Below are positions 10,453 through 22,452 of a DNA stretch of 64,000 nt, piece after piece. Where the stretch lies: NCBI GenBank assembly GCA_964016885.1, contig OZ024743.1, forward strand, positions 183,715,545 through 183,779,544. Direction: 5' to 3'. The notes under the pieces are model-generated. The model saw nothing but the letters and a program-made list of their open reading frames with translations, did not search any database and was not told where the DNA came from. This stretch comes from Eledone cirrhosa (lineage: Eukaryota > Mollusca > Cephalopoda > Octopoda > Eledonidae). Position 1 is the first letter of the stretch. Every line of letters begins with the position of its first letter. The position numbers and the translations under genes were made by a program.

Positions 10453-10465
10453 AGCAGGGTAACAA
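9752..10465 (-). CDS. In-frame RT-deleted LINE ORF2 derivative
   Basis: An uninterrupted 237-codon frame. The first part (FDSKEEQLESYNIEEQW, VTWWWNSKVEE, WKCHYERLLNEENKWEK) is the linker between endonuclease and RT. The last 50 residues (DGSHGVGRPRKTW, SLDRDLWRYSVIEKTRLT) are the very C-terminus of ORF2. The junction is near 9900-9908. The missing middle, compared with the copies at 70-495 and 33978, is the RT domain and the zinc finger. The first eleven codons lie outside LINE homology, so the start is doubtful. It has neither EN nor RT activity. It may be a non-coding relic that has kept its frame by chance or by recent origin. Confidence 0.6.
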   Translation of the reverse strand: MLPCCLICYPARNKFKSILLDAFDSKEEQLESYNIEEQWEFLKANLLMAADEVCGWSRPVGRRRVTWWWNSKVEESIKAKKQAWKVWRDGGSREDYQVARREARRQVYFARREAEERKFKHVLQREDQKREVFRIARQCVKENRDIVGEKCVLNDDGVLAITDADKKVAWKCHYERLLNEENKWEKVMIDGSHGVGRPRKTWDDLINSDLTHLHLFKTMSLDRDLWRYSVIEKTRLT

Positions 10466-10479
10466 ATTAAAACCACTGG

Positions 10480-11128
10480 TTCATTCTAGGTATAGGTCTC
10501 AGTAGCACACTGCTATGATATCTATGGCTTCACAACTTTGTTAGACTCTATTGGAAATGATTGAAATTATTTCAGGTAAATCTTTTTTATTTGTTTACTT
10601 ATTTAAACACAATCATATTCTGCAAAGAAAATTTATTAAAGTCAATATGTGACTGAAGTATTGGTCAAAACATTATAAAGTAGATGTGACTTATCTGGTG
10701 TTACAACTTCTATTTAGTATATATGGTATATGTTTGTTTTTACTGAGATTTTTTTTAGAAATTTACTAAGTTGTATGTTTTGTGACTTTGGAAGATATTT
10801 GTTGTTTTTAGGGGTGATTTTGAAAAGAGCTAACTACTTTAATCCTTTCATGACTGTATTTCTAATGAAATATATTCTATTTAAATTAATTCATGAGGAG
10901 TTTTGATGAATTTAATAAGATAGTAACTTAACATATGGTTCTTATATAAAATTATGTTGAAAGATTTTAATTTAAATCGGAAACCTTTATTGAAGGTGGT
11001 TTTGTTTCATAAAGCCACAGCTGGTTTCAGCATGTTGGCATCTAAAGGATTTAGTTTTTTAAGTCTATGGATGGTTTAAGATATGTCTATGGCCATGTTC
11101 TCACAATATCATAAGCAGTAACTGCTCT
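10480..11128. other. AT-rich sequence, no feature seen
   Basis: No open frame of note, repeat or RNA gene recognised. Confidence 0.6.
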
Positions 11129-11350
11129 ATATTGTTGCTGCTGTCTTTGTTGTTGTTGTTGTGTCTCTGTTACAATATTGTTCTCTATGTTGTTGTTGTT
11201 GTGTCTCTGTTACAATATTGTTCTCTATATTGGTGTTGTGTCTCTGTTACAATATCAGCAGTAATTTCTCTATATTGTTGTTGTATCTGTTACAATAACA
11301 TCAGCAGTAACCTTTCTATATTGTTGCTGTTGTCATTTTTGTTGCTGCTG
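11128..11350. repeat. About 40-bp minisatellite rich in GTT
   Basis: TGTCTCTGTTACAATATTG recurs at about 11162, 11202 and 11239 with further diverged copies, separated by (GTT)n. The 85-codon Leu-rich frame across it is low-complexity. Confidence 0.85.
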
Positions 11351-11530
11351 TGTATCCTGAAAGTTATGTATTGGCGTGTGTACTATTGAAACTTAATGTG
11401 AGAGATATGAAAGTTTCTGCTGTCCTCTAGTTGATGGTTGATCTGGACCCTGGAAAAGGAATTTGTTGAGATAGTTTTTTAAACTTATAAAATATACTTT
11501 GATGAAATGTCTTCACTTTTTCAGAAGGCA

Positions 11531-11532
<2 letters not shown>

Positions 11533-11575
<43 letters not shown>

Positions 11576-11712
11576 TATTCTGAAAATAACATTTACGTTC
11601 TACCTACATTTATTGAGTGTTTATTCATTTATGTTTGAATGTTATAAGTTCTATGGTATTTTAAACACCCATTCTAATGTGTGTGCATGAGAGAGAGAGA
11701 GAGAGAGAGATT
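11533..11712. repeat. TA and GA microsatellites
   Basis: (TA)n at 11533-11567 and (GA)n at 11691-11711, with unremarkable AT-rich sequence between. Confidence 0.9.
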
Positions 11713-11934
11713 TACATACATGCTTGCAGCAAATTGTATCCCTCTGTTGATATTTATATTTCACTATGGCGTTAATACTTAAAGTATTCTATCTTGAGTT
11801 ATTAATATATTGTCATAGTCCTGTCATTGGTATCACCACTACAAATGTTTTGGTAGCTGTTTTAGATACTTGTTTAAGTAAACCTATGAATGTATACCAC
11901 AGTATGTTGCTCTGTATAGATGTGTGTGTTTGTG

Positions 11935-12500
<566 letters not shown>

Positions 12501-12570
12501 GTGTGTGCAAGTGTAAGTATGTAAGTACATAAACAAAATCGAAATTAAAATAATGTAAAATGGCTGTATG

Positions 12571-12601
<31 letters not shown>

Positions 12602-12638
12602 AATTACCGACTTCCACCCTCTGGTGACCATCTTTCAG

Positions 12639-12743
12639 GTAAGCGCCTTACCACTTCCAAGCATGTTCCTGGTCATCCTGAAAATTCCACACAGCGGCTT
12701 GGCAGCAGCAGCAGTTTGGCTAGCTCCCTCTCCAGTTTGGGAG
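12639..12743 (+). CDS. Putative internal coding exon, Ser-rich, phase 1-1
   Basis: An acceptor with pyrimidine-rich lead (CATCTTTCAG, AG at 12637-12638) and a donor (GGGAG|GTAAAA, GT at 12744-12745) bracket 105 bp. It is open in one frame, starts and ends in phase 1, and so could be skipped without a frameshift. It encodes KRLTTSKHVPGHPENSTQ followed by a Ser/Leu run (RLGSSSSLASSLSSLG). Base composition is clearly less AT-rich than the flanks. The peptide looks like a regulatory, possibly phosphorylated linker: KRLTTS and QRLGSS fit basophilic kinase sites. I do not recognise the gene. No neighbouring exons are visible in the window. A chance frame remains possible. Confidence 0.5.
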
Positions 12744-12759
12744 GTAAAAATCTCTGAAT

Positions 12760-13440
12760 ACTGCTGTCACTGCTTTATAATAATAATATACTAAAATCTC
12801 ACCTCACTAATGGGACTCTATACTTTTGCCTACTTATTTTTTGCTTCTCTCTTCTACTACTTAGCTAACTGCTTCCTAACCAACAACAATAAGACAATAC
12901 TGTATCACACTTTTACTTGGTACTTATTGTGGCACTATCTCATCTATCAACATTTTCAGTTGTTTTTTTATATTATTATCTCGCTCCCTCTCCACACACA
13001 ATATCTTTTTTTTTTTACCTTAATTAGTCAAATGCTGGTGGCCAAATATTTGATTTCTGTTTACAGGTGGCAAGATGAAATATTGAAATGATTGAGATAC
13101 ATCCTACCAATGCAATTAGTACGAAATATAGGTCTCACTTCTGAATCATGTGCTTGCTTTCCTCCCCAGACTGCTGGTTCATTAGGGTTGCAGAAAATTA
13201 CAATTTTATTTCAATGGTTTATTTATCTATTCATTTATTTATTATTTTTTCTTCAGTATTCATTTGTTTGAAATATATATATATATATTTATGTGTGTGC
13301 TTCAATGTATGTATGTATGTATACATAATACATATGCATGAATGTGTGCGTGTGTATATATATTTATATATTTAACACACGCCTATAGACATATACATCT
13401 ATCTATTTCTATACACACATTTTATTATTGTTTTAGTATT
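12760..13440. other. AT-rich, possibly intronic sequence
   Basis: No convincing coding or RNA feature. Short TA/GT runs at 13276-13375. Confidence 0.5.
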
Positions 13441-13443
13441 TAT

Positions 13444-13715
13444 TCTCAAAAGACTCCTTAAAACAACTGTTGTCTAGGTAGTGCTACCTTAAACAACTGT
13501 TGTCTAGGTAGTATTACCTTAAAACAACTGTTTAGGTAGTGCTACCTTAAAACAACTGTTGTCTAGTATTACCTTATAACAACTGTTGTCTAGTATTACC
13601 TTATAACAACTGTTGTCTAGTATTACCTTATAACAACTGTTGTCTAGTATTACCTTATAACAACTGTTGTCTAGTATTACCTTATAACAATTGTTGTCTA
13701 GGTAGTTTGACTTTA
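13444..13715. repeat. 27-bp minisatellite (ACAACTGTTGTCTAG core)
   Basis: AACAACTGTTGTCTAGTATT with ACCTTAT between cores; the four central units are 27 bp, the outer units 30-35 bp with GTAGTGCT variants. Because 27 is a multiple of three, the minus strand reads an open repeat of DNSCYKVIL; I regard that as incidental. The core AACAACTGTTGT is itself nearly palindromic. Confidence 0.95.
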
Positions 13716-13789
13716 AAACAACATAAAAAAACAACCACCAAACAAACGTAACTGAACTTTAATTATTGATATAAGATTGTAATAGATAG

Positions 13790-13976
13790 CGTCAGCAACA
13801 TGCTTTGTGGTATAGAGTTACGGCCCTTTACATTCTGAGTTCAAATCTCGATGAGGTTAGCTTTGCCTTTTATCTTTACGGGGTCGATAAAATAAAGCAC
13901 CAGTAATGTACTGGGGGTCGATTTAATCCTGAAATTGTTGGCCTTGTGCCTAAATCAAAAACCATTATTATTATTA
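13790..13976 (+). mobile_element. Cephalopod-type tRNA SINE (family 1)
   Basis: It has a tRNA-like head with B-box-like GAGTTCAAATCTC, then TTTGCCTTTTATC, GGGGTCGATAAAATAAAGCA, CCAGTAATGTACTGGGGGTC and the tail GGCCTTGTGCCTAAATC, ending in (ATT)n. Six other plus and five minus copies of the same plan lie in this window. Confidence 0.85.
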
Positions 13977-14021
13977 TTGTTGTTATATCTTTTGGCAACA
14001 ACAATGATTAACCGAACCATT

Positions 14022-14089
<68 letters not shown>

Positions 14090-14115
14090 TCACACACACA
14101 TATGTATGTATATAT
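14022..14115. repeat. TA microsatellite
   Basis: About 45 TA units followed by CA. From 14116 to 14780 nothing was recognised. Confidence 0.97.
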
Positions 14116-14789
14116 TTTTATTTTCAAGAAATTTTTATGACTTAGTCGGCGTTGCCACCGATCATTACACTAATCAAAACTCAATATATATATATATAGT
14201 TAAGTGTGATTTCATATTTTAAAAGACTGAGCCCTCAATATAAACATAGAAGTAATTTATATATTTAAATACATGGTATTAATACCATATGCAAGGAACT
14301 CTGTTTTAAAGTCATTGTTTACAAATGTACGTATTCTCCATTAGACACACAAGTTCTGAAAGGAGACAGTACATCTTTTTTCAACAATTTCTATGAAACC
14401 ATTAGTTTCTTGAATGTGCTACTAATCTCACGTGTGTACACATACATGATATATTTCTCTATGAAAGTATTTTAACACACACACTCACAATTATGAAAGG
14501 CAAGTAGTAAATAGTATAAATCAGTTAATAAACTTAGTCAAATGGAATATATAGAAATAACAGCCAACAAGGGATTAAACGAGTTTTCCATTATGTGGTT
14601 GCTCAACCTGTTAGAAATAGCCATCAAATCTTTTCATCTTAAAAAATGGATACATAGGATAATGTGACTGAACATAAGATGATATGGTCATGGTATGAAT
14701 GCCTTTGATCATTAGTTCACTAGATCAGAAATGACTGGCAACAATATATACTCTTTTATAAATAAACCAACAAATGATCAATGAACCTC

Positions 14790-15112
14790 TGTTAGTTCTG
14801 TTGATGAGTGTTCAAGTTGTTTGAGCAACAGAACAGCCTGTTCATGAAATTAATGTGTAAGCGGCTGAAGATTCCACAGACATGTGTACCAAAAATGTAA
14901 TTTTCATGGAGATTCAACTTGACACTGTGTGTGACAAAGTTGGTTCTTTGAATTACATATACAGTCCATCCAATAGGCTTCCAAACAGTTTCTGTCTACT
15001 CAATTTCACTCACAAAGCATTGGTCGGCCTGGTATTACAGTAAATGGCACTTGCCCAAGATGCCGAGCTATGGGATCAAGTCCTGGACCTAATAAATGAT
15101 TTAATATAATGG
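14790..15112 (-). mobile_element. SINE family 3, antisense
   Basis: It shares GATTCCACAGACATGTGTACC, GGAGATTCAACTTGACACTG, CTTCCAAACAGTTTCTGTCTAC and CACTTGCCCAAGATG with the copies at 21905 and 29395. The right end, GGGATCAAGTCCTGGACC, is the reverse of a Pol III B-box, so the head is on the right. Confidence 0.7.
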
Positions 15113-15239
15113 TAATGTGCATCAAGATAGTTTACATAAGACCATCATAAAAGCAGATATGAAGGGAGAAAATTAAGGATCATATAAAGTAGCACCAATC
15201 TTCAGTCATGGATAATATCTCACATAACTTCTTTACTGA

Positions 15240-15775
15240 GTTTCTCACCCTTTGTTATATTAATACCTCTGTGATAACTCACAGTTCACATACTTTAAAT
15301 ACTTATGTGTATATAATAGTTCAGTGAAATTATACATATCTATGTATATATATATAATGATAACTCACATTTTGCATACTTTAAATACATATCTGTATAT
15401 AATAGCTCAGTGAAATTATGCATACATATCTATGTATATATATATAATGATAACTCACATTTCACATACTTTAAATACATAAGTGTATATAATGGTTCAG
15501 TGAAATTATACATGCATGTGTATGTATATATAATAACTCACATTTCATATACTTTAAATACATATGTGCATATAATAGTTCAGTGAAATTATACATACAT
15601 GTGATGTATATATATATATATAATAACTCACATTTCACATACTTTAAATACATAGGTGTATATAATGGGTTAGTAAAATTATACACACATACGTATGTAT
15701 CGTATGTATATATAATAATAAGTCATGTTTCATATACTTTACATACATATGTGTATATAATGGTTCAGATATATA
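15240..15775. repeat. 83-95-bp minisatellite, six units
   Basis: CATACTTTAAATACAT recurs at about 15291, 15377, 15467, 15550, 15640 and 15735. Units also share ATAACTCACATTT and TCAGTGAAATTATACAT and differ in an internal (TA)n length. Confidence 0.9.
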
Positions 15776-16104
15776 TATATTTTTTTTTTGGTGACTCAAT
15801 TTGAAAATATTCTATAGAGAATTAATGAACGCTAGTTTGGTATGAGAATAATAACAATAATAACAATCACAGTATTATTGATACAGATTAAAGATCATCA
15901 TCATCAGAAATATTTGTAATAATAATAAATTGTGGAGCAGCAGAAATAGTAGGAATCTGAAATTAAATACCTTTTAGTATTTAGTGATATCTCACTACAC
16001 TCACTTTCAAATGCCACAAAGTCAATTGATTTTCTGTCCCGTTTATCTGGGATTAATAAAGATAGGCAGCAGGCATGAACCATATTGAGCTGGTGTTAAA
16101 AACT

Positions 16105-16295
16105 ATGGCAGAATTGACAGTGTTGGATAAACTGTTTTGTGGTTATTCGTTGGGGCTTTTTACATTCTGCTGAAGTAAATTCTCCCTCTTTTCATATCTT
16201 CTGGGTTGACAAAATAAAGTACAAGCCAAGTAGTGGAGTTGATTTAGTCAACTTTACGCCCCTCCCTCAAATTGCTGGCCTTGACCTTAAATAAG

Positions 16296-16337
<42 letters not shown>

Positions 16338-16357
16338 CCATTATTATTATTATTATT
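16105..16357 (+). mobile_element. SINE family 1 with (ATC)n then (ATT)n tail
   Basis: It has GGTTGACAAAATAAAGTACA, AGTAGTGGAGTTGATTTAGTC and GCTGGCCTTGACCTTAAATAAG, then ATC repeats (16300-16336) and ATT repeats. It is diverged but collinear with the copy at 13790. The antisense poly-Met frame is an artefact of the ATC run. Confidence 0.8.
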
Positions 16358-17029
16358 AATGTGAGTGTTTTTATGTTTTTGTCATATTTTGGCCAAATAT
16401 AATATAGTTTAATGAAATTCTGCACATGAGAGTATGAAGAGAAAAGAATAATAATTTGGTTGATCTGCTGGTAAAAAAAAGAAAGAAATACTTTAAAAAT
16501 AAAGATTAGTGGAAGAGAAGCATCATGCATGACAGCTATAGTTCCCAGAATGGTGAGATAAACTCAGATCATGTTTAGTTCGAACTTTCTTTTGATAAAT
16601 CATTTCCAGATGACTTCAGTTCTGTCGAAGAATAATTAGGCAAAATATTTTATGCAGAGTCTAGAGGTGGTAGGGATGACAAGAAGGGTTGAGGTGGGTA
16701 ACTAATGTAATGTACAGCATGTTAATTCAGAAGAGTACAGATGTAGTAATAGTTGCAATAAAAGTGGAAGAAAGAGGCAACCAGTGATTATAATAGTATA
16801 TTGGGGAGTCTTTGCAAATCAACAAATTGTATGTAATATGTTATTTTAGATATATAAACAGTATTTGTGTGTGTAGCAGCAGCTTACTACTGCATATATA
16901 TAAACAGTATTATAATGTAGGTGCACATTGAGTTTTCTAGGACTGGAGTATTTTATGGCTCTAGAGAAGAGTACTAGTTTTTGTGATTGAGTTATGATCG
17001 GTGGTGTAAAATTGTTTCTTGGCTATATG

Positions 17030-17310
17030 TAGTAGTGGAGATGCATGGCCTTGTGTTGGACTTACTATCATAATGTTGTGAGTTTGATTCCTGGACTAAG
17101 TTGTGTGTTGTGTGTTTTAATACTTCATTTCACGTTGCTCTTGTATACTCAGCTGAAATGAGTACCAGCAATAGCTTGGGGTTTAACCCTGCGAAGGACT
17201 GATATCCTGCGCAGGAGGAATCTTGTACTCTAAGTCACTTCATACCATGGAAACCAGGATAAGCACTGGCCTGATGAGCCTCTGGGCTTGAGACAAACTT
17301 TAAATTTAGA
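17030..17310 (+). mobile_element. tRNA SINE family 2
   Basis: GTTGTGAGTTTGATTCCTGG (B-box), TTTCACGTTGCTCTTGTATACT, CAGCTGAAATGAGTACCAGC and GATAAGCACTGGCCTGATGA match the copy at 38200 along its length. From 16360 to 17030 I recognise nothing else. Confidence 0.8.
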
Positions 17311-17667
17311 TATGAAAACAGGTTGTGTCTTCGTTGAAGGAGACATGTCTCAACACTGTCATTTAGTGTCCAGTATCTGTGGATGCTGTTTGTCTGTCTG
17401 TCTGTACACCAAAGTGTGAAGAAAATGGTATTGTTTGTATGGAAGTGTGTAGTTAAAAGTAATATCAAGTATTTTATTAATATAGAGATGGAAGCATCTG
17501 GGAAACAACTGAACCTTCAGGTAGACCATAGATGATAAAATATGAACTGGAAAGTGTTACAGTGTAGTTTGTACAAACTGCACTGGAACACAGAGATATG
17601 CACACAGTTCTGATCTCAGCTTTTAGCAACGTTGATCAACAACATTGCTTTCATTAAGGTTATCAAG

Positions 17668-17850
17668 GGTGAAAGACATAGGGGTAGATAGCATATAAAG
17701 ACACAGAGGTAGATAGTATATGAAAGACATAGGGGTAGATAAGAAGTGAAAGACATAGGAGTAGATAAATGTGAGTAAAAGACAGGGGTAGATCTAGCTG
17801 TGTAGGAGAGAAACTGTGTAGGTAGATCTACTGAGAAAGGAGAGAAACAG
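17668..17850. repeat. About 28-bp minisatellite
   Basis: GAAAGACATAGGGGTAGATA recurs about five times with variable spacers, then degenerates into GTAGATCTA units. It lies in otherwise unremarkable sequence from 17310 to 18050. Confidence 0.8.
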
Positions 17851-18061
17851 AAAGGGAGAAAATGGTTGTCTGGAATTTTTTCCCATCACTTTTGAGTTAT
17901 TGGAAGTGGGGATGATAGAACAGTATTTGGCATGGGGAAGGAGATTGCCTTTCTTGGAAGTATAATACACTTAGTGTCTCCATATATCAAGATTGATCTC
18001 TGTAGAGAGAGAAAAACTGGAAGAGATTGGTAAGGTTAGGCAATCTGACTTGAAGAAAAAT

Positions 18062-18182
18062 ATAAAACACACACATGCAGTCTACACAGGCATGCACACA
18101 GTAAACACAACACAATACATCTGCAATACACATACACAATACTCATGCACACATACAGTATACACATGTATATAGTATAGGT
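18062..18182. repeat. Degenerate CA-rich repeat
   Basis: Irregular ACACA/CATACA tracts; the short frame across them is not a gene. Confidence 0.7.
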
Positions 18183-18334
18183 TTATTTACTCTAACAGCA
18201 ACCAAATGGATAAGTTGTTAATTAATTAAACTACTTAATTAATGGCTGTGAGTTAATTAACAGCAGGTATTCAGGTATTTTGTTGTGACATTCCCTCAGT
18301 TTACCTGTTGTCAATAGTTGTCAAAACATTTTGG

Positions 18335-18615
18335 AATCCTTATCATTTAACATCCATTTTCCCTGCTAACCATGATTGGACATGTCTTTACAGACCAAGT
18401 CTGTATTTAATTGTTGTCACTTATCTCTCAGATAAACCTGGACCTCATCTCGTTAACATACGTCCCCAAACTCTACAGAGTGCACTATGTGTTTTATCAT
18501 GGCTCCAGCACTAGAGAGGTTGTCATGACTTGACACACCTCAAGAATCCTCTCTACCTCTTTATCTCACAAGCTTTCTACAGCTGGATGCCCTTCCTATC
18601 ACCAACTACTGAAAT
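18335..18615 (-). mobile_element. Old LINE 3'UTR fragment
   Basis: ATTTAACATCCATTTTCCC at the left and CTACAGCTGGATGCCCTTCC at 18579-18598 are the two conserved 3'UTR landmarks in antisense. The sequence between is diverged. From 18616 to 19254 I see nothing definite. Confidence 0.55.
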
Positions 18616-19254
18616 AGATTAACATCCTAACCAGTGGAAATTTAATCTTTCCCATGCTTTTAATATCATAAAACTAAGCTCAACACTAGGGCTTTTATCT
18701 CACAGCAATGGAAACATTCGTCAATTCTGCAAATCAATTATATTTTCATTTTCTTATCCTGATAAAAACTCAATCCTGCTGTTAAATTTAACTTGTATTA
18801 AATCTGTCCATTGTTAAATATATTTTTTGCAAAGAAGTAATAAAGAATTTCAATATTTTAACTTGGTATTCATAACTTGGGCTCTACCATATTTCGTGGC
18901 TTATGTAACATTCCAATGTTTTAGATGTAAAAGGTAATAGTGAGAAAAACTTGATTTTGTTTCAGCTTGAAATCCTCACTAATCATGACAAATTCATCAG
19001 AAACTAAGCTGGAGCAATAGATTTAAATGAAATTTATATAATTTTGGATAAGAAATAAGGTTACATTTGTTTTATGGGTGGGTAGGTTGGTTAAAACAAA
19101 ACCTACAGTCGATCTAGTGCTCACCTGCTGAACACCTAAAATCTTGAAATCCTCACTCCAAATCTATAATTATCATACTGACCTTCAAGTTATAGGACCG
19201 AAAGAGGTTTTTAGAGACATTTTATAAAAGAAAAAATGTGTTTAATAAGCTGCG

Positions 19255-19350
19255 AAATATGGTATTGGGCAGTGACTACAGAGGACATGCATAGACTGGA
19301 GAGAAATGAAGAAACCATACTTCATTGGATGTGCAATGTAAATATGTTAA
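19255..19350 (+). mobile_element. LINE ORF2 scrap
   Basis: The plus strand reads AVTTEDMHRLERNEETILHW then MCNVNM, matching CAEDIRRLERNEACMLHWMC of LINE E at about 34880-34945. It is about 90 bp long with no flanking LINE sequence detectable. Confidence 0.65.
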
Positions 19351-19484
19351 ATAAGCTGTGAAATATGATGTCATATTTTTGTAACAAAGTGAAGCACTGA
19401 CAAGCTGTCAATTTTTATATTCTTGGGGTATATTTCCTTTAAAATTCTATTCTACAACAAACCCAACTTTTTTAAGTCAGTAAT

Positions 19485-19698
19485 TTTACCCTTTTAGCAT
19501 TTAAACCGGCTGTATCCAGCCAAAATTCTCTCACCTCTTTCTATTCAAACCAGTTGTAACTGGCTGCTCATACTTATGTTAAGGTATTGTTCTCAAAATA
19601 AATATCAAAATCTTGTACGTTCAATATTATGTGAGATAAAGTGTTTACCATGAAAATACAATAGTAAATATAGAGTAATGCAAATGCTAAAGGGTTAA
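19485..19698. mobile_element. piggyBac-type MITE
   Basis: It has the inverted ends CCCTTTTAGCATTTAAACCG and CAAATGCTAAAGGG, bounded by TTTA (left, altered) and TTAA (right). TTAA target duplication with CCCT-starting ends is the hallmark of piggyBac-superfamily elements. The 206-bp body has no coding capacity. It matches 36739-36938 in reverse orientation. Confidence 0.65.
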
Positions 19699-20217
19699 AG
19701 AAATGAATTAAGTGATAAGATTTTCTACATCTTTTCTGTTCTAATTTAGTGCTTAAAATGTTTTGATATCATCTTAAGATGGTATTTTATAAATAACCAT
19801 TTATCATATGATAAGGTATTATTATTCTACAATCACACTCTTTATCATATCTTGTCATAAAAATTTCTGTTCTATTGCAAAATGTCATGTGAGTGAAATT
19901 TGGCAGTGATACTATGTAGAAGCCTGTCATTATATATGTGTGTGTGTGTGTGTGTGTATCACTGCTTTATGTTCTATAACTTCAGTGAAATAGAGATTGA
20001 TGAAATTTAAAACTTAAGTACTGGGGCTGATATAATCAACTAAACTTTTGAAACCAATGGAAATGGAAATATTTGTAGACAAAGAAAAACAGTGAATTGG
20101 ATATGTTATTTTATATTTTAGCCATGAGACACTGGGACATGTTCTATTTATCACTGTTGTCCGAGTTGCAATGAACAAAATGTAAAGGATATGGAAGTCA
20201 GATCTACTCAGAAAAAT

Positions 20218-20650
20218 CAATATATGTTAAGTCAGTGTTGTATGGATCAGGTAATGGACTCTGACACAAGCACTTGAGTCAGTGTTGTTGTATGCATCAA
20301 CTACATGGATCCTGACACAAGCACTTAAGAAGAAACTAGATGGTGTAGACACTAAAATACTTAGGGTTGTACAAAACATAAACTGGTGTCAAGGTATTAC
20401 AAATGAAAGTTTATATAGAAACTGTCCCAAGATAACAACTACAATCTGCAGGACATTGTTGGAGAAGTAAGTAGGAAGTTTGACACAAGATAGTAATGTG
20501 GGAACCAACTCATGGGAGATGCAGTAGAAGACCTGCTTGAACCTTCATCAATCAACTCTCAGATGATACAAACCTCAGTAGGGAGCAGTTGCCAGGAGCA
20601 ATGGAAAATCAGGAATTATGGAGAGATTTTGTGAGGAATGTTTGACTTTG
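20218..20650 (+). mobile_element. LINE ORF2 C-terminal remnant, another family
   Basis: The plus strand reads TWILTQALKKKLDGVDTKIL and RVVQNINW, then after frameshifts FINQLSDDTNLSREQL and MENQELWRDFVRNV, an ordering known from the tails of LINE RT proteins. A stretch of about 50 bp with CTGACACAAGCACTT is duplicated at 20258 and 20310. No RT catalytic box remains. Confidence 0.65.
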
Positions 20651-20654
20651 TTAC

Positions 20655-21400
20655 AATAATGATGATGATGAACAACTATTGAGGAAGACAGCTGACTCTA
20701 TTGGGAATGATGTATTAGTCTCCCACCTGAAGGATTGACAGTTCCTAATCCATCATTAACATTGTTTATTCTGGCACAGACTGACCCATTCCATATTTTT
20801 GTAATGGAGAGGCATAGTTGTTTCACTACACTAAAATTGGGATACTAGTATTTTGTTAACTTGGAAAATTGGGCTCTAAATCTTCTGATAAGTAAAATCT
20901 ACAATAGATTGGCAACCTATCCTGATTGGCAGATATCTCACAACTATTTTTATGCTTTAAAAAACAGTTTTCACCACGCTGAAATATCTTTCTGTATGAG
21001 TTTAAAGGAATTTCTTAGAGCAAGTTTTATTTTTAAATAACTGGGTGACATTCCTACCTTTAATCCATCAACTATGAATTAGGAGTGGAATTTAAAGTCC
21101 TGTACCACATGAAACCACATTAGCAAAAATATTCTTGAAAAGTACCAAAACTTGTCTTTGACTGCATCACATTAAAAATTAAAGTCTCTATTTTACCTTA
21201 CTGCAAATTTTCACAACGATCTGTCCACTATAAACATTCAAATTAACAAGCCTGTTTTTAGATATTTTCTACTAAATCATTACAGGAGTTTAAACAAAAA
21301 AGGATGAGCAGTTTTTTTATGCCAGAACATAATGTGAAAGCAGGGGTTGTATTAGCCAGTAGTTCAACACTAACCACACAGCTGGCAAGCCATAATTTTA
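20655..21400. other. AT-rich sequence, no feature seen
   Basis: No gene or repeat recognised. Confidence 0.5.
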
Positions 21401-21404
21401 AACC

Positions 21405-21562
21405 CAGAGATAGATCCTGAGCAAGATGGTTGGATAACATCCATGAGCTTGGCTGGTCTCGCTTGGAGATTCAGCCAGATCTAGTTGCTTCTGACAGGAC
21501 CCACTGGAAGGAGTACTTGAGGATTCTGCCCTCACAACCCTCCCAGGAATAAGTTGAAGAAG
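21405..21562 (+). mobile_element. LINE ORF2 C-terminal fragment (ARWLDNI type)
   Basis: The plus strand reads ARWLDNIHELGWSRLEIQPD, then ASDRTHWKEYLRILP. It is homologous to 7608, 33300 and 36085. Confidence 0.65.
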
Positions 21563-21657
21563 AAGTTTGTCATAAAAGGAAGGGTAGTGTTAATGACCAG
21601 CCCAAGCTATTGCTGAGATTGATGCAGTAAAAACTACAGGTCAATATTAAAAATGTA

Positions 21658-21780
21658 GGCAGATGCTTACACTAGTGGACTATACTAAAGGACATACATT
21701 AGTGAACTATACTAAAGGGCAGATACACTAGTGGACTATACTAAAGGGCAGACACACTAGTGAACTGTACTAAAGACATC
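21658..21780. repeat. 32-bp minisatellite, four units
   Basis: ACACTAGTGGACTATACTAAA recurs with GGGCAGAT/ACAT spacers (written here as a 21-bp consensus core with substitutions between units). Confidence 0.85.
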
Positions 21781-21904
21781 CCAAAATCATGCAATGGTGT
21801 ATAAGACAAGATAGCAGATTAAGCACTGATGAAATATTATAATATAATGAATTATCACTATCAGGTTTGATAGTGAAAATGAAGTCTCACCTTTGAGATA
21901 TGCT

Positions 21905-22285
21905 TTCATGTTTGGAATGAAATGCTGTTGGTTTTGGCAATCAGTATTCCAATTGTCCAGTCAGTGGAACAGTCTGCTGTGAAATAACATGTAAATGGCC
22001 AAAGATTCCACTGACAAGTGTACCTTTAACATAATTCTCGGGGAGATTCAGTGCAACACTGTGTAATAAAGCTGGTCCTTTGAACTACAGATACAGTCCA
22101 TCTGACAGGCTTCCAAACAGTTTCTGTCTACCCAATTTCACTGACAAAGTATGGGTTGACTTGAGGCTATGGTAAATGACACTTACCCAAGATGTCACAC
22201 AGTGGGATTGAACCCAAAATCTGATGATAGTGAAGTGAATTCTGTATCTATTCAGCCATGCTGCATCTGCTATTTATAAAATAGT
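21905..22285 (-). mobile_element. SINE family 3, antisense
   Basis: It is collinear with 14790-15112. The reverse B-box GGGATTGAACCC is at 22203-22214 and the head GCCATGCTGCATCTGC is at the right. Confidence 0.75.
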
Positions 22286-22452
22286 ATTGTACTATAACCT
22301 AAAAATAGTATGGTACTACAGCCTAGAAATAGTATGGTAATACAGCCTAGAAATAGTATGGTACTACAGCCTAGAAATAGTATGGTACTATAGCCTAGAA
22401 ATAGTATTGTACTACAACCTAGGAATAGTATGGTACTATAATCCTAGAAATT
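22275..22452. repeat. 27-bp minisatellite (AATAGTATGGTACTA core)
   Basis: Seven units of AAATAGTATGGTACTACAGC plus CTAG; it directly abuts the SINE head. Unrelated to the 27-bp repeat at 13444. Confidence 0.92.

Noticed and set aside
11132..11389. 85-codon Leu/Cys/Tyr frame
   Set aside because: Product of a GTT-rich minisatellite.
13519..13734. Nine-residue repeat protein (DNSCYKVIL)
   Set aside because: The unit of 27 bp is a multiple of three by chance; flanks lack any gene structure.
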